DNA from: Acidimicrobiaceae bacterium
GTDB taxonomy: Bacteria > Actinomycetota > Acidimicrobiia > Acidimicrobiales > RAAP-2
Direction of reading: 5' to 3'
Length of the DNA: 44,695 nt
NCBI GenBank assembly: GCA_003152015.1
Contig: PLZF01000093.1
Coordinates: 16,821 to 61,515, forward strand
A program made the position numbers and the translations under genes. The notes below the pieces were generated by a model that had not been told where the DNA came from, made no database searches, and saw nothing but the letters and a program-made list of their open reading frames with translations. This document shows positions 1 through 7,270 of the stretch, in pieces (position 1 is the first letter of the stretch; every line of letters starts with the position of its first letter).

Positions 1-643
1 TGGTGAGCTCGAGGTGCGTGCTCGGATTGTCGATCGGGAGGCGGCCGCTCTCGGCCAAAATAATGACGACGAATGAACCGAGGGCGAGGATCCGCGCAGG
101 GCTGGCGATCATCTCGGGGTGGGCTAGTCCCATTCGGACGAGGACCGGCAGGTTAGAGGTATGCGCCGGAATCGACATGGCCAAGATGGCAACGAGCAGG
201 GCGGGCTCGGCGAGTGCACCGATGGTCATTGCCCGGCTCGATCCCATGCCGCCGAACGGGGTCCCGGTGTCAAGGGCGCCGAGTGCTAGCGATACCGAGC
301 CGAGCAGTAGCACGAAGACGATAGCGAAGAAGTCAGCACTTCGACCGAGTGGCGGTCGCGTCGTGGCCAGCGGGGAGATCGCTGCGACAACTACCGCAGT
401 GGCAACTAAGACGACCGGACCGGCCCCGAAGACCCAACTTGCCTGTTCGGGGTGCATGCGCTGCTTGGTGAAGAGCTTGCGCACATCGAGGAGTGGCTGG
501 TGGATCGGTGGTCCGACCCTTCCTTCGAGGTGGCTGCGAACCTTGCGCATCACGCCGACGAGCAGCAGCCCGCCCACGGACACAGTGACGATCTGGGCCC
601 CCGCCACCAGCCCTGCCGCGACCACATTTTGGAACCCGGTCAT
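1..643 (-). CDS. hycD: NuoH/HycD-like membrane subunit of a formate-hydrogenlyase-type complex (partial, 3' end off window)
   Basis: Membrane-arm subunit of the NuoH/HyfC/HycD family, which joins the peripheral Fe-S arm to the proton-pumping subunits. The 214 visible codons run off the left edge. Seen: transmembrane segments from about residue 8, a cytoplasmic loop GRVGPPIHQP near residue 41, SSRAMTIGALAEPAL near 135, and the family signature ESGRLPIDNPSTHLELT at 198-214. The ATG (643-641) overlaps the TGA of the preceding pump gene in an ATGA junction, so translation is probably coupled. The order NuoB-like, HyfB-like, HycD-like matches Rv0082-Rv0083-hycD of M. tuberculosis, where hycP, hycQ and hycE follow; here these would lie beyond the left edge. 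HycD rather than NuoH is inferred from the neighbours. Confidence 0.88.
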   Translation of the reverse strand, partial: MTGFQNVVAAGLVAGAQIVTVSVGGLLLVGVMRKVRSHLEGRVGPPIHQPLLDVRKLFTKQRMHPEQASWVFGAGPVVLVATAVVVAAISPLATTRPPLGRSADFFAIVFVLLLGSVSLALGALDTGTPFGGMGSSRAMTIGALAEPALLVAILAMSIPAHTSNLPVLVRMGLAHPEMIASPARILALGSFVVIILAESGRLPIDNPSTHLELT

Positions 644-2661
644 GTGATTACCGCCAAGATCACCACTAGGGCGACAAGCCCATAGGCGAGGTAGCGATGC
701 ACGCTGCCGTTCTGCAGAACACGAGCCCGTTGTCCCCACCAGTGCACGGCGCTGATCACTGGTCGATAGACGTTCTGTTCGATGACGTCACCGATGGAGG
801 TCCAATAGGTGACCTTCTCGACGTAGTAGCGAGACTCGGAAACGTGACTCACATCGAGGTCGCGATCGGGACGCACCACGTCGTCGAACACCCGCTCTAG
901 CGGTTCGGCAAACGAAGTCGCGGTGTATTGCATCCGGGCCGTCTGCAGTTCGCGACCAGATCCCCATGGCTCGGCTCGCCGAAGTGCGGGCTGAGGGGTG
1001 AATCGGCGTCGGGCAAGTTGACGGAGGGCAATGACGGCTCCGGTAGCCAGGGCCAAGCCGGCGGCGAGTAGCGCCGGTGCCAGCACGCCCTGGAGGCCAG
1101 CCAAATGCAGGTCGACCGAACCGCTCAGGGTGGTGGCCGGAGCGCCGGGGACCGCGCTTGCCGCAGCGCGCCCGAGTGCGGGCAGGACGATCACGGGCAC
1201 GAGGCCGAGCACCACACACAACCCGGCGAGCATCCCGGCGCCCATCTGCATCGTGCGGGGAACTTCGTGAGCGGCGGCGGCCTCCTCTGACCGGGGTCGG
1301 CCGAGGAAGCCCACCCCGATTGCCTTCACGAACGCGACGGCAGTGAGGCCACCGGTGAGAGCCAACGCGGCCACCCCCACCGGCACAGCGATGGCGACAG
1401 CCGTGCTCGACGTCGGCAATCCGTGCAATAAGCTCTGAAACAGCAACCATTCGCCGACGAATCCGTTGAATGGGGGCAGTGCGGCGATGGAGAGCGCACC
1501 GACCATGAAGATCGCCCCGGTGATCGGCATTCGGCGCATGAGTCCTCCGAGCCGGTCCAGGTCGCGGGTACCCGTGGCCACTTGGACAGAGCCGGCGGAG
1601 AGGAACAGGCTTCCCTTGAAGGCAGCATGATTCACTGTCAGGAGTAGGGCCGCCACCATGGCAATCGACGCAATTGCTCGATGGCCGCTTGCTGCGAACA
1701 TTCCCGATGCACCCACGCCAATGAGGACAAGGCCCATGTTGTCCGCTGTCGAGTAGGCGAGCAAGCGTTTCAAATCGGTGCTGGTTGCCGCATGGAGCGC
1801 TCCGAAGAGAGCAGAAACGACCCCCAAGGCGGTCACCATCAGCCACCACCAGACTGGGCCACCGCCGAGCAGCCGGTCGCCGACCAGGACGATCCCGTAG
1901 ATACCGAGGTTGACCATCGCTCCGGACATGAGCGCGGAAACTGGACTCGGCGCCTCGGGGTGGGCCTTCGGGAGCCATACGTGCAAGGGCACCGCTCCCG
2001 CCTTCGATCCGAATCCGAGGACAGCGAGCACGAACGCCGTGTTGCGAACCGCAGTTGGTAGGTGGTGGGCATGGACACGGATGGCAGCGAAGGTCTGGTC
2101 TCCGGCATGAGCCGAAAGCAGCACCAGGGCGAAGAGGATGGCCGCCGCCCCGACGTGGGTCATCACCGCGTACCACTGCGCAGCGCTGCGCGTCTCCTCG
2201 CGCCTTCGCTGATCGACGAGCACGAGCATGAGTGACGCCAACGCCATGAGCTCCCACAGCACGAGGAACGTGGCCACGCTCCCTGCCGCCGGCACCAGCA
2301 GCATGCTCGTGACGAACAGTGGCAGGGCGGCCGACGCTGTGCGCGTTGACAGACCATGGCTCGCATAGCCGAGCCAGTAGAGGGTCGAGGCGATGGCCAC
2401 GACAGCGGTCACCACGACGAAGACCGCTCCGAGCGGATCGAGGACCATGGTCACGCCGGTAAGTGGAAGGATCTGGGACGAGTTCAGCACTGACGACTGC
2501 CCCGTATGCAGCACCGCGAGAGCGCCGACGAGCGCGGCGATGCACGATCCCCAGGTGAGTACAACAGCGGCCCAAACTCGGGTCTTGGCGGGGAGTGCGC
2601 CCCCGGCGATTGCCGCGATAGAACCAGCGGCCGCCGTGATGACCAAGCTGACGTTGCTCAC
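640..2661 (-). CDS. HyfB/Rv0083-like proton-pump subunit (NuoL/M family)
   Basis: A 673-aa integral membrane protein of the NuoL/NuoM/MrpA antiporter family, hydrogenase-4 subunit B type. Seen: about 14 hydrophobic segments, the family core SKAGAVPLHVWLPKAHPEAP with the pump lysine, the downstream NHAAFKGSLFL motif, and a soluble tail containing EPWGSGRELQTARMQYTATS, as in HyfB proteins. I chose the GTG at 2661 because it forms a GTGA overlap with the stop of the NuoB-like gene; the longer open frame upstream is arginine-rich and lies inside that gene. Its stop overlaps the next gene by ATGA. Role, from family knowledge: couples electron transfer from the Fe-S arm to proton or sodium movement across the membrane. 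Confidence 0.9.
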   Translation of the reverse strand: MSNVSLVITAAAGSIAAIAGGALPAKTRVWAAVVLTWGSCIAALVGALAVLHTGQSSVLNSSQILPLTGVTMVLDPLGAVFVVVTAVVAIASTLYWLGYASHGLSTRTASAALPLFVTSMLLVPAAGSVATFLVLWELMALASLMLVLVDQRRREETRSAAQWYAVMTHVGAAAILFALVLLSAHAGDQTFAAIRVHAHHLPTAVRNTAFVLAVLGFGSKAGAVPLHVWLPKAHPEAPSPVSALMSGAMVNLGIYGIVLVGDRLLGGGPVWWWLMVTALGVVSALFGALHAATSTDLKRLLAYSTADNMGLVLIGVGASGMFAASGHRAIASIAMVAALLLTVNHAAFKGSLFLSAGSVQVATGTRDLDRLGGLMRRMPITGAIFMVGALSIAALPPFNGFVGEWLLFQSLLHGLPTSSTAVAIAVPVGVAALALTGGLTAVAFVKAIGVGFLGRPRSEEAAAAHEVPRTMQMGAGMLAGLCVVLGLVPVIVLPALGRAAASAVPGAPATTLSGSVDLHLAGLQGVLAPALLAAGLALATGAVIALRQLARRRFTPQPALRRAEPWGSGRELQTARMQYTATSFAEPLERVFDDVVRPDRDLDVSHVSESRYYVEKVTYWTSIGDVIEQNVYRPVISAVHWWGQRARVLQNGSVHRYLAYGLVALVVILAVIT

Positions 2662-3188
2662 CGCCCGGTAAGACCCCGCAGTGCTTGAATGATCACCTCG
2701 GGGCGGGGAGGGCAGCCCGGAACCTGCATATCGACCGGCACGATATCGGCTACGGCGCCGGCGACGCCGTAGCCACCTTTGAACACTCCGCAGTCGCGTG
2801 CACAATCGCCGACAGCGATGACCATCCGCGGCTCGGGCATGGCCTCAAACGTCTTCTTGAGGGGGCCGACCATGTTTTTGGTGACGGGGCCGGTGACCAC
2901 GAGCGCGTCGGCGTGTCTAGGTGAGGCAACCAAGCGGGCTCCGAAGCGCTCCGCGTCGTATGCCGGCCCGAAGGCGGAGGCGATTTCGAGTTCGCAGCCG
3001 TTGCACGAGCCGGCATCGACGTGGCGAAGCTGGAGTGATCCACCGAGCGTATGGCGAACGCCGACAGCGGCGGCCGGTGGGGCGCCTAAGTCATTGGTGG
3101 CGGTGTGGGGGTGGATCATCGCCTGCAGGACTGATCGAATCGTCATCGGTACCGGGGCTCCCTGAGCAGGTGAGTATTCAACTGACAT
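2658..3188 (-). CDS. NuoB/hydrogenase-small-subunit-like [4Fe-4S] protein (Rv0082-like)
   Basis: A 176-aa subunit of the NuoB/HycG/HyfI family, carrying the [4Fe-4S] cluster closest to the membrane arm. Seen, numbering from the ATG at 3188: CNGC at 62-65, GDCARDC around 129-133 and PGCPP at 159, the N2-type ligand pattern. An alternative ATG at 3146 (MTIRSVL) has a GGGAG about ten bases upstream and could be the true start; the upstream ATG has no convincing ribosome site. It is the first gene of the visible operon and overlaps the pump gene by four bases. No catalytic large subunit is visible, so whether the complex is a hydrogenase or a repurposed ferredoxin- or formate-linked pump cannot be decided here. 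Confidence 0.88.
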   Translation of the reverse strand: MSVEYSPAQGAPVPMTIRSVLQAMIHPHTATNDLGAPPAAAVGVRHTLGGSLQLRHVDAGSCNGCELEIASAFGPAYDAERFGARLVASPRHADALVVTGPVTKNMVGPLKKTFEAMPEPRMVIAVGDCARDCGVFKGGYGVAGAVADIVPVDMQVPGCPPRPEVIIQALRGLTGR

Positions 3189-3223
3189 TATCGTCAGGAC
3201 GTCAATCTATCATCTCAACGTGT

Positions 3224-3538
3224 TTATGCCGACGTCCTTGTCCGCGCGATGGCGCTTCGTTCGCTGCATGTGCACCCACGATCGCGGGAGAGGGCCGCAC
3301 CCGGAATCTGGCGCGGAGTGTCCGTCGAACCGCCGAGTAGCGGCAATGGTTCGCCACAACGGGGACAGCTAGGGCCGCTCGGGCTGACCGAGCGCGATAC
3401 ACAACGCCAGCAGCTCGAACAAACCACAGCAGCCGGTTCTTCTATTCCACGGGATGAACCCTTCGGCCACCCAGACAGGTCTCTCTTGTGATGCCCCCGT
3501 TGGCTAGCACGCTCGTTCTTGTCGTAGTCGGTCCGCAT
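3224..3538 (-). CDS. Small putative zinc-ribbon protein (doubtful)
   Basis: A 104-codon frame whose middle holds VCSSCWRC and, 13 residues later, CPRCGEPL, spacing compatible with a rubredoxin-like zinc ribbon. The rest is rich in Arg, Ser and Gly with no recognisable domain, and the C-terminal third looks non-coding. An AT-rich promoter-like stretch lies upstream (3550-3605). It lies on the same strand as, and ahead of, the hydrogenase-like operon. It could be a small zinc protein, a gene remnant or a chance frame. Confidence 0.3.
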   Translation of the reverse strand: MRTDYDKNERASQRGHHKRDLSGWPKGSSRGIEEPAAVVCSSCWRCVSRSVSPSGPSCPRCGEPLPLLGGSTDTPRQIPGAALSRDRGCTCSERSAIARTRTSA

Positions 3539-3544
3539 GATTCC

Positions 3545-3608
3545 CCTATCGTTGAATCGAATAACAGACTGATGATATACTCAATTTGTAATCTCATAAT
3601 ACGCGTGG
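3545..3608 (-). promoter_or_regulatory. AT-rich promoter-like stretch upstream of the zinc-ribbon ORF and the hydrogenase-like operon
   Basis: About 60 bases much richer in A/T than anything nearby, with several TATA-like hexamers on both strands (TATACT, TAATCT, TATTAT on the minus strand). It is the obvious promoter candidate for minus-strand transcription toward 3538 and then the operon. No defined regulator site was recognised. The remaining bases up to 3760 hold no gene. Confidence 0.3.
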
Positions 3609-3760
3609 CCGAGTGACATGGCGGTCACGTGGTCCTCAATCGATGTAGCCGACGGTTTTGCTTCACATCTCACGTTGGCGAAGAAGAGATCGACCCGCGG
3701 TTGGCGACAGTTGATCTCCTACGAAGCGAACTCCTCAACGGGTGAGCCAATCTCGTCCAA

Positions 3761-4849
3761 TCACGGTTGGGCCGCCGCACGCTTCGCCAACCTCGCAAGA
3801 ACCTCGTCGACGACCTCGGTAGTAGAGGCATCGCCTCCGAGATCAAAGGTCCGGATGCCATCTGCAGCAGCACCAAGGGTGGCGTCGCGAATGGCGTGAG
3901 CCGCGTTGGCGACGGCGGGGCTTCCTCGGGTAGCCGCATGATCTAAGACGGCTGCGCAAGCCAGCAGCATCGCCATCGGGTTGGCGACATCCTTGCCGGC
4001 AAGGGATGGTGCTGTGCCGTGTGGCGCCTCGGCCATGGCCACCGACGGACGGAGATCTTCGTCGAGCGCCAAGAGAACCGATTCGGAACCCGCAATCGAG
4101 CCGAATAGGGCCAGCACGAGATCGGACAGACAATCTCCATCTCGGTTCAGTGCCGGAATCACGAGCGCTTGGTCGCTCGCCTCTGTCAATAGACCGGCAT
4201 AGGCAGCGTCGATCAACGTAGGGCGGTACCGAATGTCACGATGGCGCGTTGCGGCGGCGTCCATTTCCTCCTTCAACAGCCCCTCGTAGAGTGCCGAAAC
4301 CGTCCACTTCGGACCTCCATAGACGCATGCATCCATGGTGGTTGCGGTCCGAAACGAGTACTCAGCCACCGCTCGGCATGTCCCGCGATCGATACGCTCG
4401 GTCCGCCACGCCTGTTCGTCTTTGGTGCCTGGAGTTCCAGTTCGCTTCTCCTCTGCACCGTAGGCGTCACCGACCGCCATACGCACAACGACGATCGGGT
4501 GCACTACAGGCGCCAGAGGAACGACACCGGGGATGCGCCGTCCGGTCCGCACGATTACCGAACCACCGACTCCTTCTCTGAGGATGCGATTGGGTGAACC
4601 GACGTCTCCAACCTCTGGGGGCGTAATCGTTGCCGCCTTCAATCCGAGCCCGACCGCGAGCATGGCCTCGGCGGCTTCGCTGACCACCCCATTGTTGGTC
4701 CGCCGCCGATTCTCTAATGAGAGATCGAACCGTTGGAGCTCGATCGGAACGCCGAGCACAGTGGCGTCGAGGACGCGCAATGCTTGCTCGAGGAGCTCTT
4801 GTCCCGTCTCGTCTCCTTCGCAGACCACCAGCGTTGTTTGATCGACCAT
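3761..4849 (-). CDS. Divergent NADP-type isocitrate dehydrogenase-like protein
   Basis: A 362-aa member of the isocitrate/isopropylmalate dehydrogenase superfamily, closest by eye to the eukaryote-like NADP-IDH branch. Seen: SPNRILREGVGGS (substrate loop, cf. SPNGTIRN in IDH1), VVVRMAVGDAYGA (cf. GRHAYGDQYRA), NRDGDCLSDLVLALFGS with the metal-binding Asp residues, and EAPHGTAPSLAGKDVANP (NADP-binding segment, cf. EAAHGTV). The lysine of IDH1's KIWYEHRLID appears as Asp in DIRYRPTLID, and the protein is about 50 residues shorter than typical, so the substrate or activity may differ. Start: ATG at 4849 (MVDQTTLVV); earlier in-frame ATGs at 4870 and 4909 precede non-homologous sequence. It stands alone. 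Confidence 0.75.
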   Translation of the reverse strand: MVDQTTLVVCEGDETGQELLEQALRVLDATVLGVPIELQRFDLSLENRRRTNNGVVSEAAEAMLAVGLGLKAATITPPEVGDVGSPNRILREGVGGSVIVRTGRRIPGVVPLAPVVHPIVVVRMAVGDAYGAEEKRTGTPGTKDEQAWRTERIDRGTCRAVAEYSFRTATTMDACVYGGPKWTVSALYEGLLKEEMDAAATRHRDIRYRPTLIDAAYAGLLTEASDQALVIPALNRDGDCLSDLVLALFGSIAGSESVLLALDEDLRPSVAMAEAPHGTAPSLAGKDVANPMAMLLACAAVLDHAATRGSPAVANAAHAIRDATLGAAADGIRTFDLGGDASTTEVVDEVLARLAKRAAAQP

Positions 4850-5070
4850 GGTGTCGACGCTTGCACACATTACGAGGCGCCTGCCAACGGAGTTCCGATG
4901 AGCGCCCATTGCTCGGCATATACCCTGCCCGACACCGGTGAGCCCTCTAAGCAGCTAGTCGGTATTGAGCGGCGCGCCCAGGCATTGTGGTGTCTCCATC
5001 GGTCGGTGTTGGTCAACAGCACCGGTCATCATGACCGGGACCGTGCACCGACCGGTGGAACTAGCCGTCT

Positions 5071-5427
5071 TCACTGCTTTCCCCATTTGGGTTGGGCTTG
5101 CTCGTCGAAATTATCCAAGCAAATTCCTTGAGCCGCGAGAGTTCCCTCAAGAAGAGCCCGCTCGTGTTGTGGTGGGCCGAAGTTGTGTAAATCGCAGTCG
5201 ATCCCAAGACATCGAGCGAGCCCGATGAGGGCGATGTCATAGGCCAGTTGGTCGGTCACATTGCCCACCACCCCGCCCGATCCAAGGTGCGGGAAGGTTC
5301 CCGCACCGAGCTGGCCTCGGCATCGGAGCAGTTCCGCTAACGCCTCCCCGGTCGTGGGAAGCTGATCGGAGTCATGAACCTTGTCGAGCGCGGTCTCGAG
5401 GAGCTTGGTGTACAAAATCGTGGCCAT
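5071..5427 (-). CDS. Conserved-looking hypothetical protein, 118 aa
   Basis: Not recognised. The frame has even, globular-protein composition with helical N-terminal half (LYTKLLETALDKVHDS, GEALAELLRCRG) and a C-terminal segment LARCLGIDCDLHNFGPPQHERALLEGTLAAQG with no hydrophobic segment. The ATG at 5427 directly abuts the stop of a 53-codon minus-strand frame ending at 5428. Nothing in the context gives a function. Confidence 0.6.
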   Translation of the reverse strand: MATILYTKLLETALDKVHDSDQLPTTGEALAELLRCRGQLGAGTFPHLGSGGVVGNVTDQLAYDIALIGLARCLGIDCDLHNFGPPQHERALLEGTLAAQGICLDNFDEQAQPKWGKQ

Positions 5428-5589
5428 TCAACCGTCAACGCTGAGCGTCACCAGGTTTGGTGAGAGCGCCGTGGGGGCCTTAAGGTACCGACCGCGATTG
5501 GGTTGTGACATTGGCCCCGTCTCTTGCGGATTAATGGATTGGTCAGTCTCGTTGCTGACCCAGGTTCCAAAGTTCATAGCAGTCATCAT
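5428..5589 (-). CDS. Small hypothetical ORF immediately upstream of the 118-aa gene (doubtful)
   Basis: 53 codons (MMTAMNFGTWVSNETD...) whose stop abuts the ATG of the 118-aa gene. Its own ATG overlaps, in an ATGA junction, the stop of another short frame (5586-5774) containing SADQAVGHLAALAVDGQNV. The junctions look like operon spacing, yet neither short protein matches anything I know. The pair could be real small genes or the remains of one broken gene. Confidence 0.3.
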   Translation of the reverse strand: MMTAMNFGTWVSNETDQSINPQETGPMSQPNRGRYLKAPTALSPNLVTLSVDG

Positions 5590-5758
5590 GGCCCGTCTTC
5601 CAATCTCCATATAGGGCCAATAGTCACGTTTTGTCCGTCGACAGCGAGCGCTGCCAGATGCCCGACGGCCTGGTCGGCCGAGGTTGAAAGAGGTGCGAAG
5701 GCTCGATCTTCCTGGCAACCAGCCAGTTGGGGTCCTTCTGTGACCAAGGAGAGAGTGC

Positions 5759-5842
5759 ATGGATATCGAGGCACTCATCATTGACGCCGTACGGTCACCG
5801 AGGGGAAAGGGCAAGCCGAGCGACGGGCTTCACGAGCGTTGA
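5759..5842 (+). pseudogene. 5' fragment of a thiolase (acetyl-CoA acetyltransferase) gene
   Basis: 27 codons starting with ATG behind an AAGGAGAG ribosome site. The sequence EALIIDAVRSPRGKGKP is the hallmark N-terminus of actinobacterial acetyl-CoA C-acetyltransferases (normally followed by about 370 more residues). The frame ends at a TGA after GLHER, exactly where LHxV(H/N)P would follow, and no downstream thiolase motif was found in any frame. I read it as the head of a deleted gene that kept its start signal. Confidence 0.6.
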
Positions 5843-6496
5843 CCTTTCACTCCGAAGTCTGCGGTGCCGCAGCCAGACTGCTAGGAGTGGATGCTGTCCG
5901 GCTCTGGCCTGACCAGGCGCTGTATATAGAAGCCGGAGGTCGGGAGACCGGTACCCACCAGGCTCTTCCCTATAGGCCATCGCCGAGGAAGATTCGATTC
6001 CCGCGTGGATTCCCCTGGATGGCTCCACCTGGGAGGGTGGGGCCATGGGTTACTTTCCCGGCTCATATCGCTTACACCTCTTAGGTAGACCGGAATTCGT
6101 CGAAATACCCGTTGGCGGGACCGAGGATGATTCCAACTCTGCCGAGCTTCGGGGCACCGGGCCGATCCATCTGGATATGCAGCGCGGGCCTGTCGGTGGG
6201 TGCCACCACAGCCTCATCTTCCACCTGGCCCGCCCTGACACCTTGTCGCGCACCCGACGGGTTCACACGGCAATCTTCTTCCGCACCGGGAGCACCCGCG
6301 GAGCGAATGCCGGGCATTTCGCAGTAGATCAGGCCAACGTAAAATTGGGCAAGCCAATGGACAGCGACGTCACTCCACTCGCGTGGCCGCGCCGGGAGTC
6401 CGGTGTGCCACCGCCGCCGACGGGAGGCACGACCTCGAGGCATGACACGAAAGTAGCCAACGTGGTGAGAGCGGCCCCTTGTGGATCGGGATCAGT
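5843..6496. other. Gene-poor stretch, no supported gene
   Basis: About 650 bases between the thiolase fragment and mscL. Several open frames of 60-196 codons exist on both strands, but they are rich in Arg, Gly and Pro, overlap each other and show no domain or ribosome site. No tRNA fold, insertion-sequence end or clear terminator was found. It is probably decayed sequence. Confidence 0.5.
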
Positions 6497-6913
6497 TCAG
6501 CTGGTGGCGGAAAGTTCGCTGGCGCAGTACTTACATTTGGTGGCGTCCACCGGCAGATCGCCCGACAGGCAGTGTGGGCACTTCTTGGTCGGAGCCGGAT
6601 TGCCGAAGACGGTCGTGCCCTGCCTCTTCATATAGGCCTTGTACGGGACCACCAGCACGAAATAGATAACGGCCATGAAGATGATGAAGTAGATGATGGC
6701 GGAGACGAACGCGCCCACGTTGATGGTTTGGCCGTTGAGGACCCAACCGAGCCCACTGGAAGAGGACTTCCCGGCGACGGAGTTGACCAGGGGCGTGATG
6801 ATGTTGTCAGTGAAGGCCTTGATCAGAGTACTGAAGGCCAATGCCACGACCAAGCCGACGGCGATGACGATCAAGTCGCCCTGCATGAGGAAATTCTTGA
6901 AGCCCTTGAACAT
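6497..6913 (-). CDS. mscL: Large-conductance mechanosensitive channel MscL with C-terminal zinc ribbon
   Basis: 138-aa channel that opens under membrane tension to release solutes during osmotic downshock. Seen: amphipathic N-terminus MFKGFKNFLMQGD, TM1 at about 14-35 (VIAVGLVVALAFSTL), loop 36-67, TM2 at about 68-90 (VSAIIYFIIFMAVIYFVLVVPYK). Instead of the usual C-terminal helical bundle, residues 112-130 form a zinc-ribbon-like motif (CPHC x11 CKYC). Start: ATG at 6913 with AAGGAG seven bases upstream; the longer open frame has no homology. It is monocistronic and points away from the plus-strand monooxygenase gene. Confidence 0.93.
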   Translation of the reverse strand: MFKGFKNFLMQGDLIVIAVGLVVALAFSTLIKAFTDNIITPLVNSVAGKSSSSGLGWVLNGQTINVGAFVSAIIYFIIFMAVIYFVLVVPYKAYMKRQGTTVFGNPAPTKKCPHCLSGDLPVDATKCKYCASELSATS

Positions 6914-7270
6914 GGCGAACTCCTTGCTGAACCGCCAGCGCGGTTGGTGTGTTAATGCGATGTGGGTTCCCGGTGCGGTGACAATCCTGAGGGAATGCTC
7001 GGACTCGGCCAAGGACGTCGGGCCCTTGGAATACCCAGAGTTCCCCGGTCATCGTCCCCAGTCAAACCGGGTTTGAAACAAGGTGTCCCGGCCCGACCTC
7101 GGGTTCCGGCAACAAGGACGGTCCGCCTGTGCGATAGCGTCCGACAGCGAACTGTTGGGAACCTTCTATTTGTGCGGTAGTGGGAAGTAGTCATCGTTGA
7201 CGCCCACGCCGGGGATGACCATGTGGGGGCAGATGACCGTGATCAGTGGACCGGCCCCGCCGGGAGACGG
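6914..7270. promoter_or_regulatory. Divergent intergenic region between mscL and the monooxygenase gene
   Basis: 357 bases that must hold the promoters for mscL (minus) and the flavin monooxygenase (plus). No gene is supported. I saw no clear -10/-35 pair or operator palindrome that I would defend. Confidence 0.35.

Noticed and set aside
3..647. Open plus-strand frame of 214 codons at the left edge
   Set aside because: It is exactly antisense to the NuoH/HycD-like gene, whose conserved motifs read clearly on the minus strand.
788..2575. 595-codon minus-strand frame inside the pump gene
   Set aside because: Arg/Gly/His-rich out-of-frame shadow; the pump motifs lie in the other frame with proper start and overlaps.
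5999..6050. Hairpin-rich stretch resembling part of a tRNA (TTCGATTCC)
   Set aside because: The putative T stem does not pair and no acceptor or anticodon arm could be drawn.
6045..6635. 196-codon plus-strand frame upstream of and across the mscL 3' end
   Set aside because: No domain, and it overlaps a clear MscL on the opposite strand.
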